Source: Alopecurus myosuroides (taxonomy: Eukaryota > Streptophyta > Magnoliopsida > Poales > Poaceae). Taken from it: DNA of 64,000 nt. Within the stretch, counting starts at the first letter, position 1; every line of letters begins with the position of its first letter. A model generated the notes under the pieces. The model made no database searches, had not been told where the DNA came from, and saw only the letters and a program-made list of their open reading frames with translations. Shown in pieces: positions 57,553 to 64,000 of this stretch. The stretch is taken from positions 728,658,484-728,722,483 of the forward strand of contig CM054057.1 of NCBI GenBank assembly GCA_028641055.1, written 5' to 3'. Made by a program: the position numbers and the translations under genes.

Positions 57553-60500
57553 ATGGCACACGACGACGAGGCCTGCGGTTCTAAGCCGTTCTGGCAAATC
57601 ACCGACGAAGAAGATGCAATACGACCCGACGGCGGATGCCTGGGCTGACGCGGACACTAGCGGTGGCGAGGAGAATGACGCCACGACTAATGGCGCCGCC
57701 GGTGATACCACTAGTGGCGCCGCCGGCGGAAATGACACCACTGATGCCGGCGATCAGACAGATGGTGGTAGCAAAGCCAACAAGAAGAGGAGACGGAAAT
57801 GTAACACTCTCCGCACCTACCGTGAAGAGATCACGGAAATTGATAGCCCTGGGTATCCAATCGCGCCCGAGAAGGTGGTCAAAGGATTCGGCAACCAGAT
57901 TGGTTGCATTGTCCGGGACATTGTCAGGATCTTAACCAATGATCTAAGGAAAAAAGAGAATGCCCATTATCGGGTTATTCTCTTTAGAAGCTGCACGGAC
58001 GATACTTGTACCCGCATCCGCCAGACGAGCCGTTTAAGTACAATAAGGACAATCTGGAGGGGAATAAGGTCAACCATTCCGCCATTGGTAAAGATGAACA
58101 CCGCCTTGGCCAACTGGAAACACCGGGTGAAGGTTAAGGTCTTGGACCCCAAAAATAGCCTGCAGGATGTTTTAGCGAGTGAGCCGAGAATCACCGAAGA
58201 TGAACTCCGGGACTTCAAGCTAATTTGCGAGAGCGAAGTCGCCAAGGCTAACTCTGGTTGGGGGCAGAGGATGCGGAAGTTGAACATTGGTTCCCACAAA
58301 CTGGGATGCGGCGGTTACAGAGCGGCGATTCCCAATTGGGAGAAGGAGGACGCCAAACGTGCAGAACATGGCATCCGTGACCCCTCGCAAAGTACTCGCC
58401 GCGGACGAAAAACTTCATCAGGGCCCGGTTTACATACCCGGTAGCTAATGAGTATACTACCGATGATGAGAAGGTGAAGACGTTGTATGACAACTTGGTA
58501 AGTAAATACACCACCCTAGTTAGTTTGCTCTCGACGATCAAGTCGATTGCATCATAGTGTACTGGTGGAATTCTAAACGGTTCACGCTAATTGTGCAGAA
58601 CTTAGAAATCGAAAGTGGTGGAACCTCGTCATCCATGCAGAGGCTACACGGCCCGTGGGACGACACTTTAAATAGGGCGTGAACGTGACGCAGGGAAGGA
58701 AAAGCACAAAAGGCCGTCAGGTGGCCGAGTTTGTGGCCTGGGCACGACGACGAAGCTCAGAGAGTACTTCAAGGAGCCCAGGGAGGCGAGAAGGAATAGA
58801 AAGAGGAGCATCGAAGATATCCAACGTGACGAAGCCCGCGATCGCGAGATTGCAGACCTCAAGGCCAAAGTTGCCGATATTCCTAATATTGTCAAACAGC
58901 TTTGGCAGAACAAATGGGCAGCGTTTTGCCTACCATCTACGATGTGGTTACTCGATGGAATGAAGGAGGTCGAGTGGGGCCGTGCCCGGTGCCTAGCGTG
59001 CAGGGCAGCAACTCAAGAGACTTGTCCAGAGTCTCGCCGGCCAACGCCACGATGGCGGACCCACTTGTGACTCCGCCCGCCTACACCACGGCGCCGATAG
59101 TGACTCCGCCCGCCTCTACCCCCGCCTGACCATCCGTTGCACGCCCACAGTGGGCGGTCCTCCGCCGAATGAAGAGCGTGCACCAACGAACAACCGCCGC
59201 CTGGCCATCGGTTCCACGCCCGCCGCCGGTTCCCCTCGCCATTGAGCAGTAGCACGCCCCCGTCATCGTTGGCCCCTCGCCACTAGAGGAGCTCGACGCC
59301 CTCGCCAGCCAGGTAAATAGTTAAGCGTTGGAGCGTCGATCTTCCTTTGCCTTAGACTGGCCTCTCTGACGCCCTGCATGTTTTCCGCAGAACGACGACG
59401 TTCCATGCACTCTTTACACAGAGTGGACGGCGTGTTGAAGGATGTTGCTGTGGGTATGATCGTTCAACCGTCAACCCCCAGGTTCCACAACAGGCCGATG
59501 CGCGAAGACGTATATAGAGTTCGAGTGCTTCGGGTGCTGGCGGGCTACGACGACTTGTTGCCTCCCATTCAACCCTACCAAGAAGAAGATGACCCCGATA
59601 CCCTGACGCTGCTCCAGTGCATGCCTTGGAACATGGAATGGCCGAAGAGCCAGATTCGCCTGGGGAAGAGGGGCGCCACCCCGCGGACATCGCCTCTAGA
59701 ACTACCGGCGCGAGGCACCACCTCGAAGACAACCCCTCTAGAAGCTCCGGAGCGGAGCCATGGCAAGACCGTCGCCGCGCCGTCGCCTACCCGTGACATG
59801 GAGATGGCACAAGACCAGGAGAATGACGTTGATCTTGATGCCATGGATTTCATCGCTGATGACTTTGATGGCGGAGATTACGTTGCTCCTCCTCCAGAAG
59901 AACCCTACCATAGCACGGAGGCTCGTGGTGAGGCTCCTCCTGCGGATAAATCCAATTGCAAGCGTCTCTTCGGTTCTCAGGAAGACACGCCTCCAGATGT
60001 CGGCCCCTGCACCGAGACTCAGAAAAGTGCGAAGGGTGGAGTTATTTTCAGCCCTAGCACAATCCGTAAGGCGGCTAATGAGGAGATTGAGAAGGAGATC
60101 ATTCCGAAAGCGCCGAAGCCGCGGAAAAGAGGACCTAGATCCAAGGCCGCAAAGTCCGCGAGCCAGCCTGCTAAGATGCCGCTCCGTGTTCAGGACGGCC
60201 CACCTACATCTAGGCATACGAAGATGCATGTGATTGGTCAGCCTATGCTTAGCCAGAGCAAGCTCAAGGCCGCAAGTGGATATGCGGAGTTTGCATGACA
60301 GCATTCTTTATCTTGAATCGCGTCTTCTTGAATCCAAGGATCCATCATACCCGTTTTCATTGCCATGGTGCCAAAGGACTTGGGCTTCGTCGAGTCAACC
60401 GGCGCGGATAGAATAGTACTGCGGTTTTCGGACATCTTCGATATGTTCCATAGCAATCCGCTGCACTACTCCATGATCCGCCTACTCGCTCAGTCTGGCG

Positions 60501-61322
60501 GTGCAAGTCATCAGGGATAATACACCGGGCATCGCGATAGCGGACCCCTTCTACATCGCCACGACGTGTTGTGCGGCGTTGGGAACCAGGTAGTCGCGTC
60601 GACATATCTCCGGGACTTCATGCTGGCGAACCAGACCAAGGATTACATCCTCGTGCCTTACTTTGCCGGGTAAGTCAATATTATTAGCCGAATCGAAAGT
60701 GATTTTATTTAGATTTTCATCGCTCCTTTCCAACACTTTGTTTGGATTGTTCCGCGCAGATATACACAATGCACACTCATCTGCATTTGTATCAGTCATT
60801 CGCATGCCACGTATCGACTCAGGGAGTGCGGTGAAGAAAGACTACTCCAACGTGAAGAAAGTTTTGGATAATGCTCTCACCGGCTACCACGCAAGGGGGG
60901 GCAAAATCACTAGGGAGAAGGTCGTTCAGGGCGCTCGGGTGTTCACCCACACGACGACTTTCGCGTGCGTCAAGCAGCCGGCGGGCAGTAACCGAGACAC
61001 CTACTATGTCCTCCATCATATGCGGGCGTATGTACGGGATCAACAGTTCCTTACCCTGCCTAGTCAAGTCCAACAATGGGCCTCCCGCTTGTCGATGGTC
61101 GGCGATGACAAGGTTAGAGAAGAGATATATGATATCCAGAAGTGCTTTGCCACGAAAATCGTTCATGAAGTGGTGAACAAGAGTGGGACATTTTACTGCC
61201 GGTTCAACATGCCGAACCGCGACATAGATACCTACCTAGCAACTGCCTGTGACGACAGGCCCTTCATCACTCAGGAGGGCTGTCCCGTTGTAATCCCTGG
61301 GAGGATGAGTCAGAAGGAGTGA
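57553..61322 (+). pseudogene. Second CACTA gene: transposase_24-like, coiled-coil and Ulp1-like segments
   Basis: Starts MAHDDEACGSKPFW; frame changes near 57,610. First segment (57,614-58,444): Gly/Thr/Asp-rich, then RKCNTLRTYREEITEIDSPG, VVKGFGNQIGCIVRDIVRIL and HKLGCGGYRAAIPNWEKED, typical of plant En/Spm proteins (Pfam Transposase_24 type), with a compensated double frameshift at 57,985-58,095. After an intron (donor near 58,500, acceptor 58,598) a coiled-coil segment follows in mixed frames (EYFKEPREARRNRKRSIEDI, 58,764-58,823). A long open part 59,378-60,298 (306 codons) has acidic and Lys-rich stretches like DNA-binding TNPA-type proteins. The C-terminus (60,280-61,322, one intron ~60,671-60,760) resembles Ulp1-family Cys protease domains found in such elements (DYILVPYFAG, RIDSGSAVKKDYSNVKK, CVKQPAGSNRDTYY), but the position of the catalytic Cys reads Asp. 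Multiple frameshifts; inactive as one protein. Confidence 0.7.
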
Positions 61323-61367
61323 GAACTATTGTAAGGCTTGCTACATTTTCCGAAATTAGTCGAACTC

Positions 61368-62351
61368 AATCGTTAGGGTTATGAATCGTCCATCGTGTGA
61401 CGGATGCTTTATTATGTTAATTAATGCTTAATTATCTTTCTTTTCATTATTGCGGTCTTACTTGTGATGGTCGTTCGAGCTTTTGAATAAGTAAATGCCG
61501 ATGATTAAAAGAGTTGGTTCACACTCAGATGGCCTAGGCGGTCCGTTGCGCCTTGTGATTTTCACAAAGTTAGGATTTGTGCATCCCACTTGGCGCAGCG
61601 GCACCGCCTACGGCCGCTTGTATGTGTCCACCCTAAATATGAGGCACACATCGTTACGGTTATGAATCGTCCATTCTGTAACTGATGCTCAATTATGTCA
61701 ATGCTTGATTATCTTGCATTTTATTATTGCGGTCCTACTTGTGATGGTCGTTCGATCTTTTGAATAAGTAAATGCCGATGATTAAAAGAGTTGGTTCACA
61801 CTCAGATGGCCGAGGTGGTCAGCTGCGCCTTGTGATTTTCACAAAGTTAGGATCTTGTGCATCCCACTTTGGCGCAGCTGCACCACTTCGGCCGCTTGTA
61901 TGTGTCCACTCTATATATGAGGCACACATCGTTACGGTTATGAATCGTCCATTCTATAACTGATGCTCAATTATGTCAATGCTTGATTATCTTGCTTTTA
62001 TATTATTCAGGTCCTATGTTCGTTCGATCTTTTGAATAAGTAAATGCCGATGATTAAAAGAGTTGGTTCACACTCAGATGGCCTAGGTGGTCCCGTTGCG
62101 CCTTGTGATTTTCACAAAGTTACGATCTTGTGCATCCCACTTGGCGCAGCGGCACCACCTACGGCCGCTTGTATGTGTCCACCCTAAATATGAGGCACAC
62201 ATCGTTACGGTTATGAATCGTCCATTCGTAACTGATGCTCAATTATGTCAATGCTTGATTATATTGCTTTTATATTATTCCAGTCCTATGTTCGTTCGAT
62301 CTTTTGTATAAATGCCGATGATTAAAAGAGTTGGTTCACACTCAGATGGCC
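61368..62351. repeat. ~275-bp tandem repeat, 3.5 copies
   Basis: Units start ATCGTTACGGTTATGAATCG at 61,650, 61,928 and 62,201 (first, more diverged copy at 61,368). Each has AAATGCCGATGATTAAAAG and CACTCAGATGGCC. It lies between the second gene and the small third gene. Open frames inside are repeat by-products. Confidence 0.88.
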
Positions 62352-62429
62352 TTTTATATTTCTCCACTTACTACTTATTGTAGACATGTTTAAAACTATT
62401 GTTTTTGCTTTTCTTTCTTGTCATTACAG

Positions 62430-62689
62430 ATGCCGAGGTGCTACGTGGTGTTTAGAGGCAGGGTTCCAGGAGTCTACGATCACTGGGAAGACTGCTTCGA
62501 GCAGGTGAACAAGTTCAAAGGGAATGCCTACAAATCCTACAACACAAGAGTGGCGGCGGAAGCTAGGGTTTCATCCATCTCGAGGAGGAACAAAATAAGA
62601 AGAAGAAGAACAACACGTGGATGAAGACCATCGCAGCCGCTCTTGTCGCCGTCGCCTCGCTCGTCATGCTATGGTTCCTAGCTAGATGA
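62430..62689 (+). pseudogene. RNase H1 N-terminal (viroplasmin-like) domain protein with membrane tail
   Basis: ATG at 62,430 follows an acceptor CATTACAG, so a 5' leader intron is likely. Residues 1-47 (MPRCYVVFRGRVPGVYDHWE, then VNKFKGNAYKSYNT) form the small RNA/DNA-hybrid-binding domain found at the N-terminus of RNase H1 and in caulimovirus P6; its aromatic and VPGVY positions are present. The first frame runs to a stop at 62,624. One base of frame change near 62,570 continues with a Lys-rich linker (EEEQNKKKKNN) and a hydrophobic helix (AAALVAVASLVMLWFLAR) ending in TGA at 62,689. The natural product therefore was about 86 residues, a hybrid-binding domain with a C-terminal membrane anchor and no RNase H catalytic domain. 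Its role in transposition is unknown. Confidence 0.65.
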
Positions 62690-63000
62690 TTAGGTTATCG
62701 GCGACTAGATAGGTCACTTGTCCCGATGATGAAGCATCATCAATCGATGTAATCGGTCCCGATCATTAACCGTGTGATGTAGGTCACTTGTATCTATTTG
62801 ACTCTCATAAACACTTTGTATTCATAATCAACTGTTTGATGTAGCTATTAGGAATTCTAAGCAGTATGATCAACTATGATATATAACTTGTTTGTCAAAG
62901 AACTGTTTTGATACATTTTGTCTACTGATATTCCTCTGTATTTGAGCTGTATATACCTGTATAAATACGGTACTGCGTATTTTAAAAAAATACAGCATAG
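62690..63000. other. 3' flank of the small gene, nothing recognised
   Basis: AT-rich; GATGTAGGTCACTTGT-type repeat strings, no gene. Confidence 0.4.
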
Positions 63001-63335
63001 TATAGCCGTGACGCACCAAAAAGAGTACCCGTGACGCACCTGGGAGGATAGCCGTGACGCGCCAAAGTGGATACCCGTGGCGCACCGGCGAACTTAGCCG
63101 TGGAGGCATTAGCTTACCCGTGACGCACCTGTATTCATAGCCGTGGCGCACCTCTGGAGTTAGGCGTGACGCGCCCAGAAGTAGCCGCGGCGCACCTAGC
63201 CCGTGCGTCACGGGTACTAATAGGCGCGGCGCACCAGCTCGGTGCGTCACGGCTAAACCCATAGGCGCGGCGTGATAGCCGTGACGCGCCCAGGTGCGTC
63301 ACGGATAAGCAAAATGGTGCGTCACGGGTAAGCTT
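63001..63335. repeat. Right subterminal repeat array
   Basis: About 16 copies of TAGCCGTGACGCACC-type motifs, first mostly in one orientation and then alternating, ending GTGCGTCACGGGTAAGC at the terminus. Confidence 0.88.
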
Positions 63336-63348
63336 TTCCCTAGTAGTG

Positions 63349-63351
63349 AGT
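63349..63351. repeat. Target-site duplication AGT (right)
   Basis: Matches 50,486-50,488. Confidence 0.95.
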
Positions 63352-63423
63352 TATGCCCCATAATCCAAGCATCTGCTATCCAGTTCGGCCCGATGAGTAT
63401 CCCCTAGAAACCAGGGTGCGACA
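63352..63423 (+). repeat. 5' LTR, last part
   Basis: Continues TATGCCCCATAATCC and ends GGTGCGACA; homologous to the LTR ends at 37,499 and 40,815 (reverse). Confidence 0.92.
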
Positions 63424-63425
63424 AA

Positions 63426-63437
63426 TGGTATCAGAGC
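63426..63437 (+). promoter_or_regulatory. Primer binding site (initiator tRNA-Met)
   Basis: TGGTATCAGAGC, 2 nt after the LTR end. Confidence 0.92.
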
Positions 63438-64000
63438 CTGTCTGCCTGTAGGATCCCTTTTACTGGTCGCAGTTGAGTCTAGAAACTATTTTGTAGCTAT
63501 ATAGGAAAAATGAAACGTGAGAGTAGGAATTCTTCCATTTTATTTCTTTCCCCACCCACCCTCCCTTTTCTGGTAAGGAAGTGCAACGTTGTTTTCTTTT
63601 CTCATCTAAACTTTCAAGTTAGGTTTTCACGTATTCTGGTTTCTCTGGGATAGTTATATCTACTAGACCATAGGAATGGAGGTGGTTGTGACATGATTTA
63701 TCATGTTGCCTACTCACGATTGAGAACGGTGGCAAATAAGCCCCGGAAGCAGATCCTCTATTCCTTAAGCAGTAGATATTGATCCTTTAGAAGCCCGGAT
63801 GGTTTTTTCTCCGTAGTACCTCAGGTGTTTGTGGTCTCCTGTTTCCCAGTTGTTGCTTCGATATCGTCCTTCAAAAATCTTCTCTTCCGTTGTAACAACT
63901 TATCTGTTAATCCGTTGTTAACCTCCATCCTTGTTCTATGCTACCTTCTTACCGTCTGAAGTAATCCTTTTAAGCACTTATATTGGATTTTGTTGTCCAG
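63438..64000 (+). other. Leader of the plus-strand gypsy element
   Basis: Matches the reverse complement of about 40,560-40,800 at its start (GTAGGATCCCTTTTACTGG). No gag start before the window ends. Confidence 0.75.

Larger units (their letters stand above)
50489..63348 (+). mobile_element. 12.86-kb CACTA (En/Spm-type) transposon with three genes
   Basis: Ends CACTACTAGGAAAATGG and, reversed, CACTACTAGGGAAAAGC, TSD AGT. Contents: left subterminal array; broken TNP2-type transposase gene; internal copy of the array; second gene (transposase_24/coiled coil/Ulp1-like); 275-bp tandem repeat; short RNase H1 N-terminal-domain gene; right subterminal array. The intact empty site in the sister LTRs confirms the boundaries to the base. 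Confidence 0.95.
46253..64000 (+). mobile_element. Plus-strand gypsy element with a 4.3-kb LTR, continuing past the window
   Basis: LTR starts TGTAACATCCCAAG at 46,253 and ends GGTGCGACA at 63,423, split by the CACTA element at 50,489-63,348 (LTR length about 4,309 bp without it). PBS and leader follow to the window end; gag is not yet reached. It inserted upstream of the RT region of the Tat-type element; GTGAT (46,248-46,252) is the left TSD candidate. Same family as 37,499-43,241 by both LTR ends, the PBS and the downstream leader. Confidence 0.9.

Noticed and set aside
61772..62311. Short plus-strand frames of 63 and 74 codons
   Set aside because: They repeat with the 275-bp tandem unit and shift phase between copies.
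62430..62689. Integrated plant pararetrovirus (because of the viroplasmin-like domain)
   Set aside because: No movement, coat or RT gene of that group nearby; it is enclosed by CACTA ends and a 3-bp TSD, and the domain also occurs in cellular RNase H1.

Overview
The window is a piece of a large, repeat-packed grass nuclear genome. The retroelement families, the CACTA transposons with CACTACTAG or CACTGGTAG ends and the Stowaway MITEs all fit a Pooideae grass, probably Triticeae or a close relative; this placement is inference from family recognition, not from a search. There is no operon structure. Almost everything is transposable elements inserted into one another, and I dated the insertions relative to each other from target-site duplications (TSDs) read directly in the sequence.

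Left third (1-18,896): a minus-strand Athila-type Ty3/gypsy element fills 222-13,062. Its LTR/PBS end lies at 11,541-13,062, followed leftward by gag, protease-RT-RNase H, integrase and a small coiled-coil ORF. A second, non-autonomous Athila-like element (3,280-8,010, TSD GTCAT) splits its integrase gene, and a third gypsy LTR (1-221) cuts its far end. The Athila element truncates the 3' LTR of a minus-strand Ty1/copia element (13,063-18,813), which itself landed in a Stowaway MITE.

Middle (18,900-27,805): the least repetitive part. It holds a foldback MITE, a non-autonomous CACTA element (19,842-22,048, TSD TGA) carrying an exonuclease gene fragment and a 5S rRNA-derived fragment, a perfect-boundary Stowaway (TSD TA), exon-like pieces that may be a decayed host gene, and a GC-rich unclassified block.

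Right part (27,806-64,000): a Tat-type gypsy element has its 491-bp 3' LTR at 27,806, an antisense gene with introns on the plus strand (29,689-36,725) and pol on the minus strand (37,093-46,252). Three later insertions cut it: a CACTA element (30,651-33,637, TSD CCT) that carries an intact three-exon B3-domain-like gene; a very young deletion-derivative chromovirus-like element with 2.43-kb LTRs (37,499-43,241, TSD GTGCC); and, from 46,253, a plus-strand relative of that element with a 4.3-kb LTR. That LTR is in turn split by a 12.86-kb CACTA element (50,489-63,348, TSD AGT).

The 12.86-kb CACTA element is the richest object. It has a broken TNP2-type transposase gene, a second gene with transposase_24/coiled-coil/Ulp1-like parts, a 275-bp tandem repeat, and a small third gene with an RNase H1 N-terminal (viroplasmin-like) domain and a membrane tail. 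The regulatory cassette at its left end (GTGCGTCACGG-type repeat array plus leader) recurs inside the element in front of the second gene. No CRISPR array, organelle DNA or functional RNA gene is apparent.
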